Below, in pieces: positions 10,499 through 18,791 of a DNA stretch of 64,000 bases. Every line of letters begins with the position of its first letter. Positions within the stretch are counted from its first letter, which is position 1. Made by a program: the position numbers and the translations under genes. The DNA is from Streptomyces sp. NRRL S-87 (lineage in GTDB: Bacteria > Actinomycetota > Actinomycetes > Streptomycetales > Streptomycetaceae), in contig NZ_JOGB01000006.1 in NCBI RefSeq assembly GCF_000719335.1, forward strand, positions 80,708 to 144,707. Reading direction: 5' to 3'. The notes beneath the pieces are model-generated. The model did not search any database, was not told the origin of the DNA, and saw nothing but the letters and a program-made list of their open reading frames with translations.

Positions 10499-12931
10499 TC
10501 AGCGGGCGGCCGGTCCGCTCGTCACGGCCGTCCAGCTGCCGCCGGTCACCGTGTACACCGTCAGCCGACGGTTGACCGTGTCGCCGCTCCGGTCGAAGGC
10601 GACGCGGCCCGTGACCCCGTCGAAGCCCAGCCGGCCCACGGCCGGGGGGACCTGCGCCCGGGCGTCGCCCGGGAGAGTGCCGCCGTTCGCCGCCACGACC
10701 GCCCGCACGGCCTCGATGAGGGCCCAGGTCGCGTCGTACGCGTAGGGCCCGTACCAGCCGGCCGCTTCCGGGTATCCCGCCTTCCGGTACCGGGTGAGGA
10801 AGTCCCGCCCCGCCGCCGTTTCCCCGGCGGCGACGCCGATGTTGGTCGCGAGGTCACCCTCGGCCTCGCGGTTCGTCGTGAGGTACTGCTGGTCGAAGAT
10901 GCCGTCGCCCCCCATGAGGGGGATGTCCACCCCCGCCTCCTTGAGCTGCTGGGACAGCGGCGCCGCCGTGTCGTAGTAGCCGCCGAAGTACACGGCGTCG
11001 GCTCCCGAGGACCGCACCCGGGCGGCGAGGCCCGCGAAGGCGCGTTCCGCGGGATCGACCCGCTCGGTTCCGACGACGCTGCCGCCGAGCTTCGTGAACT
11101 CGGCGGTGAGCCCGGAGGTGAGGGCGGTGCCGTGGGCGCTCCCGTCGTCCACCACGTACAGCTTGGTCCTCTTCGCCTCGTCGTGCAGGTAGCGGGCGGC
11201 GAAGGGGCCCTGGTCGACGTCCGTCGCGACGGTGCGGAAGTAGGTGGAGGAGGGGCGGGACGTGGTCCCGGCGGCCCAGTCGGGGCCCAGCGTCAGCACG
11301 GGGTCGGTGTTGCCCGGTGACACGACGGCCACGTTCGCCCGCGTGAGCGGCGCCACCAGGGTCTTGGCGACGACGGAGTTCAGGGGGCCGACCACTCCCA
11401 GGACCTTCTCGTCGGAGACGAACCGGGCGGCGTTGGACGGGCCCTTGGCCGGGTCGGCCCCGTCGTCCAGGGCCTTGATCTCGAACGTCACCCCGGGGAC
11501 GCGCCCGGTCTCGTTGGCGGTCCGGACCGCCAGCTCGGCCGCGTTCCTGATGCCGACGCCCATGGCGGACAGGCCGCCGCTGAGCGGCGCGTCGACCCCG
11601 ATCACCACGGTGGCCGTGGACGCCGCCGCCCCGTTGCCGGCCGCCCTGCCGCCCCGAGGCGCGTCGTCGTCGCGGGTGAGGGTCCAGGTGAGCACGGATG
11701 CCGTGGCGAGCGTCGCCAGAACCGTGGCCAGGACCGCCGAACGCCGGGCGGGGTGCCGGCGTCGGGCCGACGCCCGCTCGCCGTCCTCGGTCCCGTTCGG
11801 GGCGGTGCTCGCGCCGGGTCCCCCGGGTGGGGCCTCGGGGACGGGCGGGGCGGTCGGCCGGTCCGGCACGGGGCGGGGTGGAGTGCCCGCGCCGGAGCCG
11901 GAGTCCAGGACGGTCGGGGTCCGCGGCGACGGTGTCGTGGGGGGCTGCTGCTCCTGGCCCGCCGGGGTGGGGGCGGGGGTCGGGGCGGGGGTCGGCGTCC
12001 CGTCGGGTGTCGGGAGGGGCGTCGCCCGCGGGTCGGGAGTACGCGGCGAGGTGGGCCCGGGCCCGTGTCCCGTCCCGGCGGAGGTGCGGGGTCCGGGCGT
12101 GGCGGACCGCAGCACCGATGCCAGCATCTCGGCTGCTTCGCCGGCGCCGACGCGCTGCGCCGGGTCCTTGGTGAGGAGCGCGTCCAGTACGGGCGCGAGT
12201 GAGCCGGCGCGGACCGCCGGCCGGTGCGGTCGGGTGAAGACGGCCACGGCGAGGGCGTGGAGTCCCTCCGCGTCGAACGGCGGGTGCCCCTCGACGGCGT
12301 GGTAGAGGGTCGCGCCGAGTGCCCACAGGTCGTTGGCGGGGGTCGGGCGCCTGCCCTCCAGCTGTTCCGGCGGCATGTAGTGGGGCGTGCCGATGACGCT
12401 CCCGCTCCGGCTCAGCCTGGTGGCGGTGTCCGCGAGGTGGGCGATGCCGAAGTCGGTCAGGACGACGCGGTCCTTGGTCAGGAGGACGTTGTCCGGCTTG
12501 ATGTCACGGTGGACGATGCCCGCGCCGTGCGCCTCGGCCAGCGCATCGAGCACGGCGGCGCCGATCTCGGCCACCCGCCGCACGGTGAGATGCCCGTCGC
12601 GGCGGATGACGGCGGCCAGGGACTGCCCGCGGACCAGCTCCATCACGATGACGGGGACGCCGTTGTGCTCCACGACGTCATGGATGGTGATGATCCCCGG
12701 GTGGCTGAGCGTGACCGCTGCGCGGGCCTCGCCGACGAACCGGCGGACCAGCGCGGCGCGGTCGGCGTCGTCCATGCCTGGCGGAAAAAGGATCTCCTTG
12801 ACCGCGACCTCACGTCCGAAGAGGTGCTGGTCGAGGCCGCGCCACACCCGGCCCATGCCGCCCTGGCCGATGCGTTCCACCAGCTGGTACCGGCCGGCGA
12901 TGAGTTCGGGTTGCTGCTCCGTCACGCGCAC
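10499..12931 (-). CDS. Ser/Thr protein kinase fused to an ABC-type amino-acid-binding receptor domain
   Basis: An 810-residue membrane protein. Residues 12-270 form a Hanks-type kinase: glycine loop GQGGMGRVW, Lys45 in VAVKEIL, HRDIKPDN with Asp143, DFG at 160-162. A Pro/Thr-rich linker leads to one transmembrane helix (about 398-418). The outside part (about 435-800) is a type I periplasmic-binding fold of the branched-chain amino-acid/Leu-Ile-Val class. This layout implies a receptor kinase that senses a small ligand outside and phosphorylates targets inside; ligand and targets are unknown. Start GTG 12931 has AGGA eight bases upstream; a GTG at 12925 is possible. No transporter permease or ATPase is near, so the binding domain is probably sensory. 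Confidence 0.92.
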   Translation of the reverse strand: MRVTEQQPELIAGRYQLVERIGQGGMGRVWRGLDQHLFGREVAVKEILFPPGMDDADRAALVRRFVGEARAAVTLSHPGIITIHDVVEHNGVPVIVMELVRGQSLAAVIRRDGHLTVRRVAEIGAAVLDALAEAHGAGIVHRDIKPDNVLLTKDRVVLTDFGIAHLADTATRLSRSGSVIGTPHYMPPEQLEGRRPTPANDLWALGATLYHAVEGHPPFDAEGLHALAVAVFTRPHRPAVRAGSLAPVLDALLTKDPAQRVGAGEAAEMLASVLRSATPGPRTSAGTGHGPGPTSPRTPDPRATPLPTPDGTPTPAPTPAPTPAGQEQQPPTTPSPRTPTVLDSGSGAGTPPRPVPDRPTAPPVPEAPPGGPGASTAPNGTEDGERASARRRHPARRSAVLATVLATLATASVLTWTLTRDDDAPRGGRAAGNGAAASTATVVIGVDAPLSGGLSAMGVGIRNAAELAVRTANETGRVPGVTFEIKALDDGADPAKGPSNAARFVSDEKVLGVVGPLNSVVAKTLVAPLTRANVAVVSPGNTDPVLTLGPDWAAGTTSRPSSTYFRTVATDVDQGPFAARYLHDEAKRTKLYVVDDGSAHGTALTSGLTAEFTKLGGSVVGTERVDPAERAFAGLAARVRSSGADAVYFGGYYDTAAPLSQQLKEAGVDIPLMGGDGIFDQQYLTTNREAEGDLATNIGVAAGETAAGRDFLTRYRKAGYPEAAGWYGPYAYDATWALIEAVRAVVAANGGTLPGDARAQVPPAVGRLGFDGVTGRVAFDRSGDTVNRRLTVYTVTGGSWTAVTSGPAAR

Positions 12932-13228
12932 ACTCTAGGTCCTGCTGAGCCGGTCGGGTGACGGAAGCGTGGCTTGATCGCATCGGTTGTCGGGCCCCGC
13001 CTGCGCGCCCGGCGCGGGCCGGTGTCCCCCACTTCCGGCCCGCGCCGGTCCCGTTCGATCGCGTGTCGACCCTGCCGATGCCGCCGTCGAGGGGGCCTGC
13101 ACCCCGGAGCCCGTCAGGTCCTCGGCCGCGGGGTGGCTGGCGGGGAGGCGGCGGATCCAGATGTCGTCGTCATGAACGCGCGGTCCTTTCTCGGCGGTTC
13201 TGCCCGGGTGGTGTCCACGCTGCCGCGG
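12932..13228. other. Intergenic region without a supported gene
   Basis: About 300 bases between the start of the kinase gene and the end of the small membrane-protein gene, both read leftward. I see only low-complexity open frames with no family features. It should hold the kinase promoter, but no clear -10/-35 pair stands out. Confidence 0.5.
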
Positions 13229-13390
13229 CTACCACCGGTACCAGCGGCCGTTGCTGCCCGCGGGGCGGGCGATGAAGCCCAGCAGCCAGAGGACGAGGAC
13301 CGCGACGGCGACCCACCACAGAACCTTCACGGCGAAGCCGACGCCGAAGAGGATCAGCGCGAGGAGGAGAACGAGGAGCAGCGGGACCAT
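13229..13390 (-). CDS. Small hydrophobic membrane protein
   Basis: A 53-residue protein, nearly all membrane-spanning: two hydrophobic stretches (about 2-18 and 20-38) with a short charged tail ending NGRWYRW. It resembles the small lmo0937-like/hydrophobic proteins common in actinomycetes and linked to envelope stress. ATG 13390 has AGGAGG nine bases upstream, which fixes the start; the frame stays open further upstream but that part looks non-coding. Function unknown. Confidence 0.75.
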   Translation of the reverse strand: MVPLLLVLLLALILFGVGFAVKVLWWVAVAVLVLWLLGFIARPAGSNGRWYRW

Positions 13391-13537
13391 GTCTGTGAAC
13401 CTCCTTGGGCTCGTGGCCCGGTAGCGGAAGAACGACTGCGTCGTCATGGCGCTCGCCTGCCCAGGATCCGCGGGTTGACTCATCGTCCGTCCTACCGGGC
13501 GGCCATGGCCCCGGACCCTTCCCCTTTTCGTCCCCTT

Positions 13538-13565
13538 GACGATATCGATACTCCCGATTATCGTC
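13538..13565. promoter_or_regulatory. AT-rich inverted repeat in the divergent promoter region
   Basis: GACGATA (13538-13544) and TATCGTC (13559-13565) form a perfect 7-bp inverted repeat 14 bases apart, in a stretch that is much richer in A and T than its surroundings and lies 26-53 bases before the SPFH start. The spacing suits a dimeric regulator or overlap with the -10/-35 region. The regulator is unknown. Confidence 0.45.
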
Positions 13566-13590
13566 ACACTGACGAAACAGGGGGTCCTCC

Positions 13591-14604
13591 ATGGCCGACA
13601 TCACCCGGCGCTTCGGCTGGCGCCATCTGCGCTCCGCGCCCACCGCCCACATCCGCCACCACAAGCGCGGTCGGCTCGTCCACGACGGCCGAGGGCTCAG
13701 CTTCTGGTACCGGTCGCTGTCGGCGGCGCTGTCCGAAGTGCCCGTCGACGACCGGGAGCTGGCCATGGCCTTCCACGCCCGTACGTCCGACTTCCAGGAC
13801 GTCACCGTGCAGGCCACCGTCACCTACCGGATCAGCGATCCGGCCGAGGCGGCGGACCGGCTCGACTTCTCCGTCGACCCGGACACCGGCAGCTGGCGCG
13901 GCGCCCCCTTGGAGCAGATCTCCACCCTCCTCACCGAGACCGCGCAGCAGCACGCGCTGGACGTGCTGGCCCGGACCCCGTTGGCCGTCGCCCTGGTGGA
14001 CGGCGTCGCCTCCGTACGGAAGAGCGTCGCCACCGGTCTCGCCGCCGAACCCAGGCTCCCGGCCACCGGCCTCGACGTGGTGGCCGTACGCGTCGTCGCG
14101 ATCCGGCCCGAGGCCGAGGTGGAGCGCGCCCTGCGCACCCCGGCCCGCGAGCAGATCCAGCAGGAGGCGGACCGGGCCACGTACGAACGGCGGGCCGTCG
14201 CCGTCGAGCGCGAGCGGGCGATCGCCGAGAACGAGCTGGCCAGTCAGATCGAACTGGCCCGGCGCGAGGAGCAGTTGGTCGAGCAGCGCGGTGTCAACGC
14301 GCGTCGCGAGGCCGAGGAGAAGGCAGCGGCCGACAGCGTACGGACCGAGGCCGAGGCGGCGCGCAAGGTCCGCCTGGCCCGCGCGGACGCCGAGGCGGCA
14401 CGCGCGACGGGATCGGCCCGCGCCGAGGCCCAGGCCGCCTGGCTGCAGGTGCACGGCGAAGCCGGCCCGGGCACGTTGTACGCCCTGGCGGCGACCCGGC
14501 TGGCGGAGAACCTGCCGCGGGTCGAGAGCATCACGCTGTCCCCGGACGTCCTCACCGGCCTCCTCAGCAGGCTCGGGCGCCCCGGATCCGGAGCCGACGC
14601 GTGA
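13591..14604 (+). CDS. SPFH/Band 7 domain protein
   Basis: A 337-residue protein. The SPFH domain spans about residues 30-190 (VPVDDRELAMAFHARTSDFQDVTVQATVTYRISDP, given here only as a region; core TYRISD). It is followed by a long charged coiled coil (about 190-285) rich in Ala, Glu and Arg that would drive oligomerisation, as in flotillins. Unlike flotillin or stomatin, it has no N-terminal membrane helix, so it may be soluble or peripherally bound. The start has GGGGGT upstream. Its stop overlaps the next start (GTGA), so it is coupled with the NAD-kinase-like gene. Confidence 0.85.
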   Translation: MADITRRFGWRHLRSAPTAHIRHHKRGRLVHDGRGLSFWYRSLSAALSEVPVDDRELAMAFHARTSDFQDVTVQATVTYRISDPAEAADRLDFSVDPDTGSWRGAPLEQISTLLTETAQQHALDVLARTPLAVALVDGVASVRKSVATGLAAEPRLPATGLDVVAVRVVAIRPEAEVERALRTPAREQIQQEADRATYERRAVAVERERAIAENELASQIELARREEQLVEQRGVNARREAEEKAAADSVRTEAEAARKVRLARADAEAARATGSARAEAQAAWLQVHGEAGPGTLYALAATRLAENLPRVESITLSPDVLTGLLSRLGRPGSGADA

Positions 14605-15497
14605 GCCTGGCCCCGCGCGCGGTGCTCGTGCACCGCAGGACCGAGTACGAGGAACTGATCGACCGGCACGGCACGCACGGGCAGGCCGCGTTCTTCCTCT
14701 CCAGCCGTGGCCGCTCGATCGAGGAGGTGGTCGACCGCCACGGCCGGACCCGGCAGGCGCTGCGGGAGGTGGCGGCGGCGGTACCCCTCACCTGGCGCAG
14801 CTCCCAGGTGGAGCGGGCGGACCTGGACCGCTTCCTCTTCGCGCCGGAGGACGTGGTGGTCGTGGTCGGGCAGGACGGCCTGGTCGCCAACACCGCGAAG
14901 TACCTCACCGGACAGCCGGTGGTCGGCATCGACACCGACCCGGGGCGCAACCCCGGGATCCTGGTCCGTCACCGCTGCGCCGACACGGCCGCCCTGCTGC
15001 GCGCCGCGACCGCCGGGGGGCGGACGGAGGACCTGACCATGGTCGAGGCCGTCGCCGACGACACCCAGCGCCTGCTCGCGCTCAACGAGATCTACCTGGG
15101 CCCGCCCGGCCATCAGACGGTCCGCTACCGCCTGGGACCCGACGGCGAGCAGGGCCCGGGCGAGGCCCAGGCGTCCTCCGGGGTGCTCGTCGGCACCGGC
15201 ACCGGAGCCACCGGTTGGCTGCGCTCCCTGTGGCTGGAGCGCGGCAGCACCGCACCACTTCCCGCACCGTGCGACCGCCGGCTCCTGTGGTTCGTGCGCG
15301 AGGCCTGGCCGTCGCCCGCCACCGGGACCTCCAGGGTGACCGGCCAGTTGGAGCGGGACCAGGGGCTGCGACTGACCGTGGAGTCGGACCGGATCGTGGT
15401 CTTCGGCGACGGGATGGAGGCCGATGCGCTGCACCTGACCTGGGGCCAGAGCGTACGACTGGGCATCGCGGCGACGTCCCTGCGCCTGCTGACCTGA
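14601..15497 (+). CDS. NAD-kinase-like (ATP-NAD kinase fold) protein
   Basis: A 298-residue protein of the NAD kinase/diacylglycerol kinase superfamily. The GGDGT motif is altered to GQDGLV (in VVVVVGQDGLVANTAKYL), while the ALNEI motif and the GTGTGATGW version of the nucleotide loop are present. This suggests a nucleotide-binding fold with changed chemistry, so I would not call it a housekeeping NAD kinase. Start GTG 14601 overlaps the SPFH stop by four bases. The two proteins likely work as a pair; what they do is not known to me. Confidence 0.8.
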   Translation: MSLAPRAVLVHRRTEYEELIDRHGTHGQAAFFLSSRGRSIEEVVDRHGRTRQALREVAAAVPLTWRSSQVERADLDRFLFAPEDVVVVVGQDGLVANTAKYLTGQPVVGIDTDPGRNPGILVRHRCADTAALLRAATAGGRTEDLTMVEAVADDTQRLLALNEIYLGPPGHQTVRYRLGPDGEQGPGEAQASSGVLVGTGTGATGWLRSLWLERGSTAPLPAPCDRRLLWFVREAWPSPATGTSRVTGQLERDQGLRLTVESDRIVVFGDGMEADALHLTWGQSVRLGIAATSLRLLT

Positions 15498-15604
15498 CTC
15501 CTCCACCCCTGTCCCGCCCCTCCACCCGGCCACCCCGTGGGCCGCGAGCCCGAGCCGCCACAGCCACTGCGACAGGCCCGGACCGGATGACCGCCCGTCA
15601 GCGG

Positions 15605-18600
15605 TCACTGAGGGGCGGCCGCCTTCCGTACGGCGACCGTGACGTGGTCGACGCGCAGCGGGTGGCCCGGTTCGGTGGCGGGTCCGGGCGTGGCGCCGTC
15701 GGCGTGCGGCAGGCCGCCCCCGACGGCCACGTCGAGGATCAGGAACAGGCCGTGGTCGATCGCCCGCCGCCAGGTCTCGGCGGGCAGCTGCCGGGCCGTG
15801 ACCCGGTGGTGGACCCTGCCGTCCAGGTACCAGCGCACCTCCTCGGCGCCGGGCGACCGGTCGACCTCGACGGCGTACGTGTGGAAGGCCGTGCGGCAGG
15901 CGGAGCAGGGCTGCGGGCCCGAGCCCAGGCCCGCCGGCTCCCGGCAGGGGCCGCCGGCGGCGACCCCGCAGTGCATGGTCCCGAAGACGGTGGCGCGGCC
16001 GTTGACGGCCTCCATGACGTCCAGCTCGCCGATGGCCGGCCAGCCGGTGTAGCCGTTGCGCAGCGGGGCGCCGAGGGTCCAGAACGCGGGCCAGTATCCC
16101 GCCGCCTTCGCGCCGGTGACGTCCGGTAGCGCGAGCGACGCCGCCACGCGCAGGACGCCGCCGGGCGGTGCCGCGAAGTCCGAGCGCCGGGTCTCGATGC
16201 GCCCCGAACTCCAGCGGCCGTCCCTGCGGGTGGGGACGATCTCCAGGACTCCCCTGCCGTCCAGGCGGACGTTGTCGGTCGAGTCGGTCATCGTCTCGAC
16301 CTCGCCGGTGCCCCACTGCGGTGCCGGGCAGCCCGGGTAGCAGGTCCCGACGTCGTGGACCCAGTTCGCGGCCGAGGGCGGGCTGCCCGCCGGGCCGTCG
16401 AAGTCGTCCTGCAGCAGGCGGATCCAGCCGTCCGGGCCGGGCCGCCCCCCGGCGCCGGTACCCGGGCCGGTGCCGCCGGCCGTACCTGGCCCCGGCGGCG
16501 TGTCCGGCGTGCCGGCCGGGCCCGCGGCCGGCAGCACGCCGGACTCCGTCAGGAGCCGTTCCCACCGGGGTGTCAGGACGACCGCCGCCGCGTTCGTCAG
16601 GTGGGAGTCGTCCCGGTAGAGCAGGATGCGGTCCACGACGGCCGGGCAGGTCGGGCCGCTTCCCGGGCACAGCACCGGGTTGACGCTGATGCTGCGTACG
16701 CCGGGGAGGGCGCCCGACGCGATCCGGCGGGCCAGCGGATCGGGCTGCCGGGAGTCCGCCCGGCTGAACGCGCAGTCGCCCGGGGAGTCCGGGCTGCCCG
16801 AGACGCACGCCGGGATGTCCGTGCCCGGCACCGGGGTGTCCTCGACGTAGACGATCGGCGCGCCGAGCGCCCGCAGCGGGGCGAGCGTCGTCTCCCAGCC
16901 GGCCAGCAGGCGCTGCGGGTCGGCGGTGTACCGGTTGAGCGAGCCGATGACGATCAGCCGGGGCCGGGGCCCGGTGCGCAGCCGCTCCAGGGTGTCCGCC
17001 CGCCAGGTGTCGCACTCCCGGTAGCCGCGGCCCAGTTGCGGGTTGCGGACCGCGAGCTGCGGCAGCGGGCAGCCCTGCTTGACGAACTCCTGGAGCGCCC
17101 AGCCGCGGCGGGCGGCCAGGGCCAGCAGCGGCGAGAACCACTGGCCGGCGTGCGAATCGCCGAGCAGCACGATCCGGTCGGGGCTGGTCACGTTCCCGAA
17201 CAGGCACTGCGGGCTGCGGGTCACGGCCGGCGCGACCTCGCAGGCGCCGTCCGGGGGGAAGTCCCCGCGGGCCTGTGCGGGTCCCGGCAGCACCGGGCCG
17301 TCGGCGAGGGGCACCCCCGGGGTGCGGGCCAGCAGCGACGGGCCGGAGGCGGCGCCGGGCGGCAGCCCCGCGGGGTCGACCGCGGCGCCCGGACCCAGCT
17401 GCCGCACCGCCGTACTGCCCACGACCAGCGCCAGCACGATCGGGAACACGACGGCCGAGACGCCGACCGACAGTCCGCGCCGCGGGTGCGCGGACACGGT
17501 GCGGCTGCGCCGCAGCGGTCGCTCGACCCAGCGCGTCGTGGCGTACGCGGGCAGCACCGCGGCCAGCGTCAGCACCGTCTTCACCGGCCAGCCCAGCGGG
17601 CCGCCGGGCGGGGCGCCGAGCGCTTCCCCGAACCGCGACCCGGCCAGCACCAGCACCGGCCAGTGCCACAGGTACAGGGTGTACGAGAGGCGGCCGAGGG
17701 CCCGCGGAGCCCGGTGGGCCAGGATCCGTCCGATGCCGAACCGCCCGCCGTGCGCGAAGCGTTCGCCGCGGCCGGGTATCGCCGCGAGGATCACGGCCGC
17801 GGCGCCCGCCGTCGGCACCAGCGCCGCCCGACCCGGGTACGGGGTCGAGGAGTCGTAGGCCGCCACGCACCACACGATCGCCGCGGCGCCGGCCCAGCCG
17901 CACAGGAGCCGCAGGGGGCGCGGGCCGGGCACGAGGTGCCAGGGCAGCAGCGCCAGCAGGGCACCGACGCCGAACTGCCAGGCCCGTGACGGGGTGCCGA
18001 GGTAGGCGAGCGAGGCCGAGTGGTCGGTCCAGTGGACGGCGATCGTGCACGACACGACGGCCAGCAGGGCCGCGGCCGGGGCGACCAGCAGCCGGACGGT
18101 GCGCCCGCGGCGGACGGCCCGCGCCGTGCCGAAGAGCAGCACCAGCAGGGCCGTGAGCGGTCCCCAGACCAGGTAGAACTGCTCCTCGACGGCGAGGGAC
18201 CAGAAGTGCAGCAGCGGACTCTGGGCGCATCCGGCCTCGAGGTAGTCGGTCCGCTGGGCCACGAACCGCCAGTTGGCCGCGGACAGGGCGCTCGCCAGGA
18301 CGTCCTGTTCGAGGTCGGCGCGCTGGAGCGGCACGGTGAGCCAGGCGCCGGCCGCGGCGACCGCGGCGAGGACGACGGCGGCGGACGGCAGCAGCCGGCG
18401 GGCGCGGCGGGAGAAGAAGTCGCCGAGCCGGATCCGACCGGTGGCGATCGCCTCGCGGACCAGCAGGCCGGTGATCAGGTACCCGGAGATGACGAAGAAG
18501 ACGTCCACGCCGACGAACCCGCCTGCCGCGCCGGGGAGTCCGGCGTGGAAGGCGAGCACGGAGAGCAGCGCGACCGCGCGCAGGCCCTCGATGTCGGGCC

Positions 18601-18730
18601 GGAACGCGGAGCGGTGCGGGCTCGGTCCGGACTCCGTTCCGGAACCTGGTGGGGCCGGCGTCACGTCGACGGGCGGCGTCGCGGCCACGGGGCCGCGCGG
18701 GCCGGGTGCCACGGGGAAAGCCATGGTCAT
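15605..18730 (-). CDS. Acyltransferase-3/SGNH/GH16 triple fusion
   Basis: A 1041-residue protein with three enzymes. Residues about 42-400 are an OafA/YrhL-type acyltransferase 3 with about ten membrane helices (FRPDIEGLRAVAL, FFVISGYLITG). Residues about 500-700 are an SGNH hydrolase-fold domain (GDSHAG with Ser526; DDSHLTN near its end), usual in the SGNH-fused O-acetylases. A Pro/Gly/Thr linker (about 700-745) leads to a glycoside hydrolase family 16 domain with catalytic ELDVME: nucleophile Glu902, Asp904, acid/base Glu907. AT3-SGNH proteins acylate surface glycans; GH16 enzymes cut or transfer beta-1,3/1,4-glucans and galactans. The fusion suggests one protein that both acylates and trims a polysaccharide. 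It lies 61 bases after the GT2 synthase gene. Confidence 0.9.
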   Translation of the reverse strand: MTMAFPVAPGPRGPVAATPPVDVTPAPPGSGTESGPSPHRSAFRPDIEGLRAVALLSVLAFHAGLPGAAGGFVGVDVFFVISGYLITGLLVREAIATGRIRLGDFFSRRARRLLPSAAVVLAAVAAAGAWLTVPLQRADLEQDVLASALSAANWRFVAQRTDYLEAGCAQSPLLHFWSLAVEEQFYLVWGPLTALLVLLFGTARAVRRGRTVRLLVAPAAALLAVVSCTIAVHWTDHSASLAYLGTPSRAWQFGVGALLALLPWHLVPGPRPLRLLCGWAGAAAIVWCVAAYDSSTPYPGRAALVPTAGAAAVILAAIPGRGERFAHGGRFGIGRILAHRAPRALGRLSYTLYLWHWPVLVLAGSRFGEALGAPPGGPLGWPVKTVLTLAAVLPAYATTRWVERPLRRSRTVSAHPRRGLSVGVSAVVFPIVLALVVGSTAVRQLGPGAAVDPAGLPPGAASGPSLLARTPGVPLADGPVLPGPAQARGDFPPDGACEVAPAVTRSPQCLFGNVTSPDRIVLLGDSHAGQWFSPLLALAARRGWALQEFVKQGCPLPQLAVRNPQLGRGYRECDTWRADTLERLRTGPRPRLIVIGSLNRYTADPQRLLAGWETTLAPLRALGAPIVYVEDTPVPGTDIPACVSGSPDSPGDCAFSRADSRQPDPLARRIASGALPGVRSISVNPVLCPGSGPTCPAVVDRILLYRDDSHLTNAAAVVLTPRWERLLTESGVLPAAGPAGTPDTPPGPGTAGGTGPGTGAGGRPGPDGWIRLLQDDFDGPAGSPPSAANWVHDVGTCYPGCPAPQWGTGEVETMTDSTDNVRLDGRGVLEIVPTRRDGRWSSGRIETRRSDFAAPPGGVLRVAASLALPDVTGAKAAGYWPAFWTLGAPLRNGYTGWPAIGELDVMEAVNGRATVFGTMHCGVAAGGPCREPAGLGSGPQPCSACRTAFHTYAVEVDRSPGAEEVRWYLDGRVHHRVTARQLPAETWRRAIDHGLFLILDVAVGGGLPHADGATPGPATEPGHPLRVDHVTVAVRKAAAPQ

Positions 18731-18791
18731 GAGGCCTTTCGGTGATGCGGGATCGATTCTTCTCGATCGCCTGGAGGCGACCCGGCCGGTC

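Noticed and set aside
14244..18230. Open frame of over 1300 codons on the minus strand in a second frame across the AT3/GH16 gene
   Set aside because: It crosses the NAD-kinase-like gene in antisense and the triple fusion in the wrong frame; the translation is low-complexity Arg/Gly/Ala. The real gene is the frame with AT3, SGNH and GH16 motifs.
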